Source: [Eubacterium] cellulosolvens LD2006 (lineage in GTDB: Bacteria > Bacillota > Clostridia > Lachnospirales > Lachnospiraceae). From it: 64,000 nt of DNA. The stretch is from assembly GCF_000621585.1 (NCBI RefSeq), contig NZ_JHXY01000005.1, forward strand, positions 124,001 to 188,000, given 5' to 3'. The stretch's first letter is position 1. Each line of letters starts with the position of its first letter. A program made the position numbers and the translations under genes. Of this stretch, positions 48,310 to 57,271 are shown piece by piece. The notes beneath the pieces were generated by a model. The model did no database searches, was not told the DNA's origin, and saw nothing but the letters and a program-made list of their open reading frames with translations.

Positions 48310-49476
48310 TTATGCTTTCTTTTGCTTTACTCCCATTTTTTCGGCCTTTTTGAGTCCGGCGACCGAGAGAACGGCAAGGATAAAGAAGGCCGCAAGCGCG
48401 GCGATTGCGATCCGGATTCCAAACCGATCCGACAGAATACCGGTAAGAGCGGTGAATATAACGCCCCCGACTCCGGTGGCTGTCGTGATCATTCCTGTTA
48501 CTGTCGCTGTACTGCGTCCCGCAAAACGGAAAGATGTATTCAGAACGCTCGGATAAATCGCGCCGCTGGCCATTCCGAGCGGAATGCTGAGGATAAGGAT
48601 CATCAGCTGACTGCCGGAAAAAGCGATGGCGATCGTGAGCAACGGAATGCTGATACAGCAGAGATACAGGATCTGCTTCGCCTTCGCGGAGAATTTTCCG
48701 GCCAGGATCCTCGCCGGAATCATCGATGCCCAGAAGATCGAGAGAACGATCTTGCCGTTTTCGGTGTGAAGCTGCGTGTTCATATAGGTATCGATGAAGA
48801 ACGAGAAGCCGTTCTCAAAACCGACATAGATACACATGATTACACAGAGAAGAAGGACGCCGACGATCAGCATCTTCTCCCGTCCTCCATCCTCTTCCGG
48901 TAATACCGCCGGCTGCTCTCTCACAAGGAAGGTCACCACCCGGACGCTCAGAAGCGCGACCAGCGAAGTTGCGGCGAGAAGAATGAACAGCATTCTCCAG
49001 CCCACGCCGTAGCGGAGATAAAAACGGACGATCAGCGGAGAGACCAGTGCTCCGAGCGCATACAGAGAAGTGATATATCCGATCTTTGTCGTTCCTGTCA
49101 CCGGGTACGCGTCTGCCAGTGCGGCAAGAGAAATGAACTGAAGGGCGCTTGTCGTAAGTCCGATCAGAAAGATGCTGAACAGAAAAACGTAATTGGACGT
49201 CCAGAACACGATCAGAAGGTTGCTCACCACCTGTATGCCGAGCATGACGAGGATACTTATCCGTTTCCCCGTCTTGTCCGCCCAGTGTCCCAGAAGGATC
49301 GGCGCGAGCATATCCGCCAGAAGCTCAAACGATGCGAAGAACCCCATGGATGTGTGCGTCAGATTGTACTCTTTTCCGATCTCCAGAAGGCTCGCCTGAT
49401 ACCCTCCGGACTCGAATCCGTTGATGAAAATAATCAGAAACAAAACAAGAAACAGTACATCTCTCTCTTTTCTCAT
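48310..49476 (-). CDS. Major facilitator superfamily transporter
   Basis: 388 residues with twelve membrane helices and the MFS loop motif GHWADKTGKRISILV after helix 2. The N-terminal FLIIFINGFESGGYQASL and the central VGFENGFSFFIDTYMN segments resemble sugar or organic-acid type MFS carriers, but the substrate cannot be assigned. It is 160 bases upstream of the giant surface protein gene in the same direction and 80 bases downstream of a GGDEF gene; co-transcription with the former is possible but not shown. Confidence 0.88.
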   Translation of the reverse strand: MRKERDVLFLVLFLIIFINGFESGGYQASLLEIGKEYNLTHTSMGFFASFELLADMLAPILLGHWADKTGKRISILVMLGIQVVSNLLIVFWTSNYVFLFSIFLIGLTTSALQFISLAALADAYPVTGTTKIGYITSLYALGALVSPLIVRFYLRYGVGWRMLFILLAATSLVALLSVRVVTFLVREQPAVLPEEDGGREKMLIVGVLLLCVIMCIYVGFENGFSFFIDTYMNTQLHTENGKIVLSIFWASMIPARILAGKFSAKAKQILYLCCISIPLLTIAIAFSGSQLMILILSIPLGMASGAIYPSVLNTSFRFAGRSTATVTGMITTATGVGGVIFTALTGILSDRFGIRIAIAALAAFFILAVLSVAGLKKAEKMGVKQKKA

Positions 49477-49556
49477 AACGCCTCCCTGATGCGCGTCGCG
49501 CGCGACATCTTCCGAATCTCTGATCGTCAGATAAAAGGTTACTGTCTTACTGCTTT

Positions 49557-50729
49557 TTACTTCTTATTCTCTTTTGCTCTTTTTTTGTTTTGATACATCA
49601 TCTCATCCGCGATGTCGATCAGCTGTCTGAAGGTATGTCCGTCCTTCAGGCAGCGGGCATAGCCGACACTAATCGAAAGCGGATAGGGAACGCCTTCTTT
49701 TTCCGCTTCCTGTGCTACTCCGGTCATGATCATCTGTCCGAAGCGCTCCGGATCCATATCCTCGAGGGTGCAGATCACGGCAAATTCATCGCCTCCGTAT
49801 CTGGCGACAAAACAACCCGTGCGGCCCGCAATTTCACGAAGCGCCTGCGCGACCAGCATCAGCGCCCGATCGCCCTCCACGTGTCCGTAATTGTCGTTGA
49901 TACTCTTGAAGTCGTTCATATCCATCATGAATATGTAGTAGCACTTTTCCTCAAAGACCCCTGAAATCTCATGAAAATACATCTCCAGACGGACACGGTT
50001 GTTCAGTCCCGTCAGGAAATCCGTATTCAGACCTCTGTTCTGGAACAGGAGGAAGAGCCACACGATACAACCGAGAAGAACATATGGCTTCATCGTCGCC
50101 CAGGTAAAAAAATACTCGGCCACATAGCACATGCAGGGAAAAAAGGAGAAGATCATAATATTCCGGTCTTCTTTTCGCACCACAGGATTCTTCTCCGACT
50201 TCACTTTTGACGCGGCAAGAATAAACAGAAGCGGCATGTAAATTCCGGACACGATCTGCATGATGACATAGCCGTCGCCGATCTCCATGTAATTTCCGCT
50301 GTAATAAATGATCTCCCTGCTGTTCATACTCAGCAGATGCAGAAGGAACACCACCAGCACCGGCGACATCAGCACCAGTCTCCGGCTCCTCTTCAGCACG
50401 AACCCGTACTTCATTCTCGCCATACACAGGAGCAGAATATTATAGTTGCATCCGACCTGGAACATCGCATACAGAACCGCGATCAGATACATGCCTTTTG
50501 GTCCCCAGTGATGAAGATTGGTATCATTGATGTACCACAGAACATCTGCGACAATGAAGCCGGTGTAGCAGACAATTGCTTTACGAAAAATCAGTTTTTC
50601 CCACTGTGTAACCATCTTCTGGGAAATATTCCAGAAGATGAGCAGAGCCATCGCAATATAGAATGCTTTTAATCCGAGATCACTGAAATAATACTGAATC
50701 TCCGTCAAGCGCCTCACCACCTCACACAA
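49557..50729 (-). CDS. Membrane-bound diguanylate cyclase
   Basis: 390 residues. Six or seven membrane helices in the first 225 residues, without a clear named sensor domain, then a GGDEF domain: NTDFLTGLNNRVRLEMYFHE, MDMNDFKSINDNYGHVEGDR and the intact active site ARYGGDEFAVIC. It should produce cyclic di-GMP. An in-frame alternative start a few codons on is possible. With the protein at 7356 it is the second cyclase here; no EAL or HD-GYP phosphodiesterase is in the window. Confidence 0.9.
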   Translation of the reverse strand: MCEVVRRLTEIQYYFSDLGLKAFYIAMALLIFWNISQKMVTQWEKLIFRKAIVCYTGFIVADVLWYINDTNLHHWGPKGMYLIAVLYAMFQVGCNYNILLLCMARMKYGFVLKRSRRLVLMSPVLVVFLLHLLSMNSREIIYYSGNYMEIGDGYVIMQIVSGIYMPLLFILAASKVKSEKNPVVRKEDRNIMIFSFFPCMCYVAEYFFTWATMKPYVLLGCIVWLFLLFQNRGLNTDFLTGLNNRVRLEMYFHEISGVFEEKCYYIFMMDMNDFKSINDNYGHVEGDRALMLVAQALREIAGRTGCFVARYGGDEFAVICTLEDMDPERFGQMIMTGVAQEAEKEGVPYPLSISVGYARCLKDGHTFRQLIDIADEMMYQNKKRAKENKK

Positions 50730-50790
50730 ATTCTATGCACGTGCACGCAACACAAAGGCTGTCCCCGACGGCACGCCGGTTCCTTTTCCA

Positions 50791-51462
50791 TCACATACCG
50801 CTTTCCACGCAGTCCCGCAGCGTCTCCCATTTCTGCTGAGCGTTTTCCTTTGCAACTGCCTCCGTCGCTTTCTCGAGAACACCGCTGTCGCCGAGCACGC
50901 CTTTTACCGATTCAAAATCACTGAACATGCAGTCGCCGTTTGAACGGATGCCTCTCCAGTTTTCTTTGAAGTTGGATTTCGTGTCCTCATCGAATTTGTC
51001 CCACGCTTGTTTCACGGACGCCTCTGTCTCTTCCGCGCTTCCCGCATACTCTGCCGCCCATTCGACAAGAGCCTCTGCCGCAGCCGCGGATCTCAGAGCG
51101 GAGCCTGCGCTCCCTCCCCAGCCGACACACAGATCAAAGGCACCGGCAAGTTTCTCCGCGGCGCCTTCCTCCGCGTTTCCGGCCAGATTCAGTTCTTCGC
51201 CCTGCGCGGACGTTCCTGCGACGGTTTCTTTGGAGTCGGAACGGACGATTTCTTCCGCCGCTGTTCCGGCCGAACTGCTCGCAGAGCCGGCTGTCACGTC
51301 CTCACCGGAGGAATCCGCTGTCGTTTTTTTATCTTCGTTCGAATCCGCCGCGGTAACCGATGAACCGGCCGTCGTTTTTACAGCGTCTTTCGACCAGCTG
51401 CACGCGGTCATTCCCGCGGTCAGAACGCCTGCCAGTAAAACACAAATGACTTTTCTCTTCAT
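50791..51462 (-). CDS. Putative lipoprotein of unknown function
   Basis: 223 residues. Signal peptide MKRKVICVLLAGVLTAGMTA followed by Cys; the lipobox TAGMTAC is good, so the mature protein should be lipid-anchored on the outer face of the membrane. Residues 25-90 are Ser/Thr/Ala/Glu-rich and disordered-looking. The rest is a small helical domain with two cysteines (FDLCVGWGGSAGSALRSAAA and NGDCMFSDFESVKGVL). I do not recognise the domain. An AGGA site precedes the ATG. It lies between the esterase and the GGDEF gene. Confidence 0.78.
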   Translation of the reverse strand: MKRKVICVLLAGVLTAGMTACSWSKDAVKTTAGSSVTAADSNEDKKTTADSSGEDVTAGSASSSAGTAAEEIVRSDSKETVAGTSAQGEELNLAGNAEEGAAEKLAGAFDLCVGWGGSAGSALRSAAAAEALVEWAAEYAGSAEETEASVKQAWDKFDEDTKSNFKENWRGIRSNGDCMFSDFESVKGVLGDSGVLEKATEAVAKENAQQKWETLRDCVESGM

Positions 51463-51538
51463 ATCTGTATCCTTTCCAGTCCCATTCCAGTCATCTTCCG
51501 GCCGTCCGTTGTCTGTATACAGCTCAACGTCCGCATCC

Positions 51539-51569
51539 GGTTATTTCGTATAACTGTTCTTATATAACC
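51539..51569. repeat. Partial family B-like repeat
   Basis: GGTTATTTCGTATAACTGTT then CTTATATAACC: the GTATAACTGTTCTTATATAACC part matches the left end of family B. No right end was found. It is upstream of the lipoprotein gene start. Confidence 0.35.
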
Positions 51570-51634
51570 ATCACTTTTTGATTATTTTATGATATTACCA
51601 TTCGAAATTCAAACGTCCCGGAATTACGCACCGA

Positions 51635-53536
51635 TCATCCGTAAAGCTCATCGAGAATGCGGAAGAGTTCCAGATTTTCATCCTGAACTTCGCGAATCTC
51701 TCCGCCGATCTCCTGAACGTTTTCTCCCGGAACATTCCCTTCTGTCCCGCTTCTTTTCCACACGGGAAGAGCTTTGCCTCTCCGGTCCGGGAGGATTGAT
51801 CCGGAGCTTTCTCCGTTCGGATCGCCGGTCCGGATAAAGTTCAGTGCGTAGCTGTGGAATACTTCGCTGGTCTCAAGATCCTCATCCGTATAGAGTGAGG
51901 CACCCGCCTGCTTTCCGACCGGGATATTTCCGTAGAGATACACTTCTTCTCCGCTGTGCCATGCGCCGAGGCGACCGTTCTCTTTTGTAAACCAGTATTC
52001 ATACACAGGGATTTTCTCCGCGGTCTGTCTTGTCCACGTATAGTGGGAGTACCCGAAATAAAAGACGGAGAAAATCTTCTCATAGGCTTCCGTCGCCTCT
52101 CTGTCCGAATGAACCGGATAGAGTTCCAGTGCCCGGCCGGTGTAATCGCCCAGGATTGGCTCCAGCACAGAGGAAAGATTCTTTTCCGTAATCCGGTCGA
52201 AGAGAACAAACGGAGCAGCCTCATCCCTGTTATATCCGTTGAAAAGAGCCGTCTCATTAAACTGTCCGTCGCGATAATACTCCCAGGGCGTCTTTGCAAG
52301 CGCCCGGCCGTCCACCGTAATGTGGTGGTTGATTTCCGCCATACCGACGAGTTTTTCCGCCGGAAGTTCCCGCATGCCGGCAAGTTCCTGCCTTCTCTGT
52401 TCGCCGCTCCGGTCCGGTGCTTTCCCGTCAGCAGCCGCCTCTCCGATGCCAAGCGCAGCTCTGGTGTCTGCCCCGTCAGCGAGCGCCTGCTCCATCAACC
52501 GAAAAGAATGCGGCGGCTCTTTCGTTGACACCGATGAACTCTCCGCAATCACCTTTGTGAAGAGTCCCTTTGCCATAGGACTCGCGCAGAGAGCGCTGAC
52601 CGACGCGGATCCGGCCGACTCTCCGGCCAGCGTGACATCCTCCGGATTTCCTCCGAAGGCTTCAATATTATCTCTGACCCATTCCAGAGCCTTGATCTGA
52701 TCCAGCAGACCGTAATTTCCGGTAGTTCCCGTCGACGATTCCTCCGCCAGCGCTTCATCCGCGTAGTAGCCGAAGACGCCCAGTCGATAAGCCATGTTCA
52801 CGACCACAACCCCGTCCTTCGCAAACGTACGTCCGCTGTAATCGTCATACCAGGGCTGCCCGGTCTTCAGAGATCCCCCGTGTACATAGACGAGAACCGG
52901 CGCCTTGCGGACGTCCCCCGCCGGTTTCCAGATATTGATGTAGAGAGAATCCTCGCTCATTATCGTCCGGTAGTCGTCCCTTAAGGTCATCTCATAGTCG
53001 TGATAACCGATGATCTGTGCCAGAGAATCGTAGATTCTGCTGTTGGAAGGCTGCATCGACATCGGCGCAAAGTGGTCGCACACTTTCACGCCCTCCCAGG
53101 GCTCCGGATCCTGTGGTTCCTTCCAGCGAAGATCCCCCACCGGAGGTTTCGCGTAAGGAATGCCGGTGTACATCTCTACCGTTTCATCCCCGGTGAGGAC
53201 GCCGCGGATATCTCCCTGTGCCACATGTACAATTCCCGTCTGCTTCGGCTCATCCACCTCGGGCACTGCCGGCACCAGACGATAAGGTCCCTGGGTCAGC
53301 AGTACAACAACTGCCCCGGACGCAAAAAGGCAGAGCCAGCTGATCGTTCGAATCAGCTTGCCTCTGCCTGACAGTTTTCTTCTGTATAGAACGGCAAACA
53401 CCACAAAAAGCAGGAGCATGATGCTCCAGCCTGCCGGAATATTCTTATTGAGTTCCAGCACGGCAAAAAACACCAGCCCCGTAAGGATAAGAGCAACATA
53501 AAAAATCAATTTTCCTGCAACCGATGACTTCTTCAT
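51635..53536 (-). CDS. Membrane-anchored type B carboxylesterase
   Basis: 633 residues from the ATG at 53536 (GGTGG upstream). Three hydrophobic helices at the N terminus (about 12-28, 36-50 and 60-80) are followed by an alpha/beta hydrolase of about 520 residues facing outside. Motifs: TGIPYAKPPVGDLRWKEPQD, the oxyanion-hole VYVHGGSLKTGQPWYDD, catalytic Ser in TLAGESAGSASVSALCASP and the catalytic His candidate in GAWHSGEEVYLYGN. Secreted or membrane esterases of this family act on small esters; the substrate here is unknown. A multi-helix N-terminal anchor is not the usual form, in which a signal peptide is present or the enzyme is cytoplasmic. Neighbours give no hint. Confidence 0.88.
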   Translation of the reverse strand: MKKSSVAGKLIFYVALILTGLVFFAVLELNKNIPAGWSIMLLLFVVFAVLYRRKLSGRGKLIRTISWLCLFASGAVVVLLTQGPYRLVPAVPEVDEPKQTGIVHVAQGDIRGVLTGDETVEMYTGIPYAKPPVGDLRWKEPQDPEPWEGVKVCDHFAPMSMQPSNSRIYDSLAQIIGYHDYEMTLRDDYRTIMSEDSLYINIWKPAGDVRKAPVLVYVHGGSLKTGQPWYDDYSGRTFAKDGVVVVNMAYRLGVFGYYADEALAEESSTGTTGNYGLLDQIKALEWVRDNIEAFGGNPEDVTLAGESAGSASVSALCASPMAKGLFTKVIAESSSVSTKEPPHSFRLMEQALADGADTRAALGIGEAAADGKAPDRSGEQRRQELAGMRELPAEKLVGMAEINHHITVDGRALAKTPWEYYRDGQFNETALFNGYNRDEAAPFVLFDRITEKNLSSVLEPILGDYTGRALELYPVHSDREATEAYEKIFSVFYFGYSHYTWTRQTAEKIPVYEYWFTKENGRLGAWHSGEEVYLYGNIPVGKQAGASLYTDEDLETSEVFHSYALNFIRTGDPNGESSGSILPDRRGKALPVWKRSGTEGNVPGENVQEIGGEIREVQDENLELFRILDELYG

Positions 53537-53620
53537 ATCCAAACCACCTTTTCATTATTTCCAGCTACAACACATCTCCCTGCCTGTCCTTATGTCTCCT
53601 CTCGTCCGTCTGTTGCTCTG

Positions 53621-54472
53621 TTATTCTGTCATTCCATCCCCTTCATCGTCAGGGCCGGTCACCCTCTGAATGTGCATTGCCAGATATCCTGACTCCGCAT
53701 CCGGGAGACTGCACTTAAGTTTCCTGCTCATATCTTCGCACACCTGACCGGCGATTTCAAACGCTTCCGGATAATGAAGCTTCATATAATCGTTCAGGTT
53801 CATCTTCAGCTTCTCCCCGGTGTGAATCCGCTTTACCATGTAGCGGATATGATTCATCATCCTGTTGTATCCCAGAGACATAATTTCCATCCGGGTTCCT
53901 GTCAATTCCTCGATTTTTTCCACACACTCCCTGACAATCTCTGCCGTCTGCAGGGCATCGGAGACTTTCTCATCCATGATGGCTGAATGGATATGCAGGG
54001 CAATGAAGCCGATTTCATCCTCTGAAATCTCCAGATCGAACCGCTTCCTGATCAGAGGATAGGCGCACATGGCGACCTTGTACTCCACATAAAAGATGGT
54101 CTGAATATCCGGGGTCAGGGGATTGCTGATCGATTCCCCCTTCTTCGTTCTCCGGATCGCATACTCCAGATGATCCGCCAGGGGAAAAATAGCCTCTCTG
54201 TCCAGCTTTCCCACGTGCTTCTGTGCCTCATCCAGAATCTCACCCGCCAGCTCCAGGCATTCCGGATTCACATGCCGGACGATTTCTCTGGCATCGCCTC
54301 TCTCGGAAGCAGGTTTCAGCGAATAAATATTCACCTCCGGTCCGGTCTCGACTCTCTCGGAGATTTTCTTTCCGAAACCGATTCCTCTGCCGATGAGCAG
54401 ATACTCGTTCGTACCCTCTTCGTCCACAGCAACCACGGCATTGTGATTCAACACTTTATTGATCCTGTACAT
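53621..54472 (-). CDS. licT: BglG/LicT-family transcriptional antiterminator
   Basis: 283 residues from the ATG at 54472 (MYRINKVLNHNAVVAVDEEG matches the family); a GTG five codons up is possible. Residues 1-57 are the RNA-binding CAT domain; PRD1 (about 65-165) and PRD2 (about 170-283) follow, with the regulated histidines in LADHLEYAIRR, GFIALHIHSAI, MNHIRYMVKR and GYLAMHIQRV. Such proteins bind a RAT hairpin and block a terminator when the sugar is present, controlled by PTS phosphorylation. The ptsG leader immediately upstream on the same strand has a RAT-like sequence. Whether it is LicT- or GlcT-like is open; the symbol is tentative. Confidence 0.9.
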   Translation of the reverse strand: MYRINKVLNHNAVVAVDEEGTNEYLLIGRGIGFGKKISERVETGPEVNIYSLKPASERGDAREIVRHVNPECLELAGEILDEAQKHVGKLDREAIFPLADHLEYAIRRTKKGESISNPLTPDIQTIFYVEYKVAMCAYPLIRKRFDLEISEDEIGFIALHIHSAIMDEKVSDALQTAEIVRECVEKIEELTGTRMEIMSLGYNRMMNHIRYMVKRIHTGEKLKMNLNDYMKLHYPEAFEIAGQVCEDMSRKLKCSLPDAESGYLAMHIQRVTGPDDEGDGMTE

Positions 54473-54553
54473 TCCGTATTCTTTCACCTCTCAAAAACAT
54501 CCGCGGAGATTTCCGCAAAGCCGGAATATCCTTCAGGATTTCCCGGTTACACA

Positions 54554-54591
54554 AAAGCCGCGCAGAAGCCATAAGATTTCTGCGCGGCTTT
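54554..54591 (-). terminator. Terminator between ptsG and the antiterminator gene
   Basis: AAAGCCGCGCAGAA and TTTCTGCGCGGCTTT form a 13-pair stem with flanking A and T runs; leftward it ends ptsG. Because it precedes the antiterminator gene it may also act as a read-through point. I see no RAT beside it. Confidence 0.8.
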
Positions 54592-54720
54592 CGTTCTTAA
54601 TTATAATTGTATCATAATCGGTTGCGAATAAAAGTAAGACTTCTCGCATGTGACCGTTTTTGTTGTCAGTTTTTGCCAACGGGTCAGCTGCCTGCTTCCC
54701 GTTTCGATCACGGGTCTTCT

Positions 54721-56877
54721 TTATTCGCAGATATCCACTTCCAGAAGCGGCTCACCGGCCTTGATGTCTCCGGTGTGAAGAAGGCGTACTTCCTGGCCAT
54801 CCTCCAGGTCTGTGCAGATGATCGGTGAAACGATGGAAGGCGCATGGCTTGCAAGGAAGTCAAGGTCAAGCTTCATCATCGGCTCTCCCTTCTTCACATG
54901 CTGTCCGTCCTTAACCATGACCTCAAAACCTTCGCCGTTCAGTTTCACAGTGTCGATACCGATGTGAAGAAGCATGCTCACACCAGTGTCTGTCATGAAT
55001 CCGATGGCATGTTTTGTATCAAAGACAAAGGCGATCGTTCCGTCTTCCGGAGCGTATACGATATTCTCTGCAGGAGTCATTGCGGATCCTGCTCCCATCA
55101 TTCCGCCTGCAAAAGCCTCGTCCGGTGCCTCAGAGAGGTCAGCGGCTTTTCCCGTGATCGGGCTGCTGATGGTCACTGTGCGCACAGCCTTTTTCTTTGT
55201 TGTCTCAGTCTTTGCCTCGGCTGCAGACTCAGTCTCCTCAGCCTCTGCGATGTACTCCGTATTCGGAGCTTTCTCAAGATAGTCCTCAAGATTGGATTTG
55301 ATTACCGTTACTCTCGGTCCGTAGATCACCTGTACGCCCTGTCCTTTGTGAACAACTCCGGAAGCTCCGGTTGCCTTCAGCATAGCGTCGTTTACAAGCT
55401 CAGATTTCACCACGGTACAACGAAGTCTTGTGGCACAGCAGTCTACGTCTACAATGTTTTTCTTTCCGCCAAGGCCCTTCATGATTCTGTCGCTGAGAAG
55501 ATCATCCTCGCTGAGCGCGGAGCCGTCTTTCTTTGCGAGATAGTCTGCTTTGCTGAAGAGCTTTGTCTCTGTATCGTCATCCTCGCGTCCCGGAGTCTTC
55601 AGATCAAGCTTTTTGATCAGGAAGGTGAAGATGAAGTAGTACAGGAAGAAGTAAATAATACCTACCGGTATGATCAGCAGCCAGCTTGTCTTCTCATTTC
55701 CCTGAAGGATTCCGAAGAGGAAGAGATCCAGGAAACCGCCGGAGAAGGTAAGACCTACGGCGATATTCAGAATGTGAGCAATCATGTATGCCGTTCCGGC
55801 AAGTACTACCTGAACACCGAAGAGAATCGGAGCTGCAAACAGGAAGGAGAACTCGATCGGCTCTGTGATTCCTGTAAACATGGATGCAAGGGCTGCGGAA
55901 AGAAGAAGTCCGCCGGCCTGTTTCTTTTTCTCAGGTTTTGCTGTGCGGTACATAGCAAGGGCTGCACCCGGAAGACCGAAGATCATGAAGATGAACTCTC
56001 CGGAGAAGTATCTGCAGGCATCTGCGCTGAAATGTGCCACATTTGCGGAGTCAGCAAGCTGCGCGAAGAAGATGTTCTGACCACCTTCGATCATTTTTCC
56101 TGCAACTTCGAGATGTCCTCCAACAGCAGTCTGCCAGAAAGGCATGTAGAATACATGATGAAGGCCGAAAGGAATCAGTGCTCTCTTGATGAGACCGAAT
56201 ACCAGGGTTCCTGCGTAACCACTGTTTGTAACAAGTCCGCCCAGGGCGAAAATGCCGTTCTGTACAGCCGGCCATACGAAGTACATCAGAATTCCCACGA
56301 ACATGTATACCAGTGTGGAAATAATCGGAACGAAACGGGAACCGCTGAAGAAAGAGATGGCAGCCGGAAGCTCGATCTTGTGGAATCTGTTGTGAAGTGC
56401 CGCAACACCGAGACCGACGATGATTCCGCCGAACACACCCATCTGCAGGGTCTGAATACCACACATGCTGGTGATGGTACCGCCGAGAACGTCTTTGGAG
56501 ATACTTCCGTCAGCAAGAATCTTGCCGTTCAGTGTGAGCATAGCCTCAACAGTGATGTTCATAACGAAGTAAGCGATCATAGAAGCAAGAGCAGCTACTT
56601 CCTTCTCTTTCTTCGCCATACCGATGGCTACGCCCACTGCGAAGATCAGAGGCAGATTGCTGAAGATCGCATTTCCGACAGCGTTCATGATCATAAGCAG
56701 AGCATGAAGTACGGTACCGTCTCCTAAAAACTTGCCAAGTCCGTAAGTTTCAATGGTTGTTGGGTTGGTGAATGTGCTTCCCAGTCCGAGCAGAAGACCT
56801 GCTACCGGAAGGATTGCGATGGGCAGCATAAAGCTTCGTCCCACACGCTGCAGTACGCCGAAAATTTTGTCTTTCAT
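54721..56877 (-). CDS. ptsG: PTS permease, glucose family, EIICBA
   Basis: 718 residues from the ATG at 56877 (AGGAGG 4 bases before it). EIIC (about 1-400, ten or so helices, SRFVPIISTLVYMFVGIL, GITEPIEFSFLFAAP) is followed by EIIB (about 440-525, phospho-Cys in DVDCCATRLRCTV) and EIIA (about 560-718, phospho-His in VSMLLHIGIDTVKLNGEGFE). It takes up and phosphorylates a hexose of the glucose/N-acetylglucosamine/maltose group; glucose is the simplest reading. All three phosphorylation domains are in one chain. The leader from 57057 carries a RAT-like element and a terminator, so expression probably depends on the antiterminator encoded downstream. Confidence 0.93.
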   Translation of the reverse strand: MKDKIFGVLQRVGRSFMLPIAILPVAGLLLGLGSTFTNPTTIETYGLGKFLGDGTVLHALLMIMNAVGNAIFSNLPLIFAVGVAIGMAKKEKEVAALASMIAYFVMNITVEAMLTLNGKILADGSISKDVLGGTITSMCGIQTLQMGVFGGIIVGLGVAALHNRFHKIELPAAISFFSGSRFVPIISTLVYMFVGILMYFVWPAVQNGIFALGGLVTNSGYAGTLVFGLIKRALIPFGLHHVFYMPFWQTAVGGHLEVAGKMIEGGQNIFFAQLADSANVAHFSADACRYFSGEFIFMIFGLPGAALAMYRTAKPEKKKQAGGLLLSAALASMFTGITEPIEFSFLFAAPILFGVQVVLAGTAYMIAHILNIAVGLTFSGGFLDLFLFGILQGNEKTSWLLIIPVGIIYFFLYYFIFTFLIKKLDLKTPGREDDDTETKLFSKADYLAKKDGSALSEDDLLSDRIMKGLGGKKNIVDVDCCATRLRCTVVKSELVNDAMLKATGASGVVHKGQGVQVIYGPRVTVIKSNLEDYLEKAPNTEYIAEAEETESAAEAKTETTKKKAVRTVTISSPITGKAADLSEAPDEAFAGGMMGAGSAMTPAENIVYAPEDGTIAFVFDTKHAIGFMTDTGVSMLLHIGIDTVKLNGEGFEVMVKDGQHVKKGEPMMKLDLDFLASHAPSIVSPIICTDLEDGQEVRLLHTGDIKAGEPLLEVDICE

Positions 56878-56969
56878 AATTCCTCCTTGTAATATGAAGA
56901 CGGGCTGTCTGTTCTGTTGAACTGGCTTCCCCTTTCGGAACTCTTTTTCTGCTTTATCTCCCGTAAAGC

Positions 56970-57050
56970 AAAAAAAATAGCCACTCACAGACACAGACAT
57001 CAATTAAAAATGTTCCATATCCAGCGAATGCCTACCTAAAGTAACATACT
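56970..57050 (-). promoter_or_regulatory. RAT-like antiterminator/terminator switch in the ptsG leader
   Basis: In leftward RNA, TGTTACT (57046-57040) and AGGCA (57033-57029) are in the order and near-spacing of the RAT sequence bound by LicT/GlcT (gap 6 here, about 8 in bgl RATs). GTTACTT (57045-57039) can pair with GAGTGGC (56986-56980), which is followed by an eight-base U run (56977-56970), giving a terminator that overlaps the RAT. The pairing is 7 pairs with G-U wobbles, so it is weak. The logic is as expected for a BglG-type target. Confidence 0.6.
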
Positions 57051-57064
57051 GTATTTCAAGAGAT

Positions 57065-57094
57065 AGAATAACACAGGTTTTCTATCCGTGTCAA
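57065..57094 (-). promoter_or_regulatory. ptsG promoter
   Basis: Minus strand TTGACA (57094-57089), 18-base spacer, TATTCT (57070-57065). Predicted start near 57057, just before the RAT-like element. Confidence 0.6.
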
Positions 57095-57140
57095 TATATT
57101 TTTATTTTTTCTTTAGCCTTTCTTAATTATCCACATCGCT

Positions 57141-57179
57141 TTCAATTTGGTCATTTCATTTTCATATGACCAAATTGAA
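57141..57179. promoter_or_regulatory. Perfect 14-base inverted repeat between the two divergent promoters
   Basis: TTCAATTTGGTCAT (57141-57154) and ATGACCAAATTGAA (57166-57179), 11 bases apart. It lies between the ptsG promoter and the promoter of the small membrane protein gene. It is AT-rich without an oligo-T tail, so an operator is more likely than a terminator. The binding protein is unknown. Confidence 0.6.
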
Positions 57180-57231
57180 TTCACCCTTGATCAAATTAAA
57201 TAACGCTCGCTTTATTTCTCCCCTGTCATGG

Positions 57232-57237
57232 TATAAT
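57232..57237 (+). promoter_or_regulatory. Extended -10 of the small membrane protein gene
   Basis: TGGTATAAT with the TATAAT about 35 bases before the start codon and a poor -35. Confidence 0.5.
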
Positions 57238-57271
57238 GTTAAAAATACTGATGGAAACAGGAGGAAAGAAT

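Noticed and set aside
54844-56727. A 627-codon plus-strand frame over ptsG
   Set aside because: It is the antisense shadow of a membrane protein gene, rich in Cys, His and Ser, with no family match.
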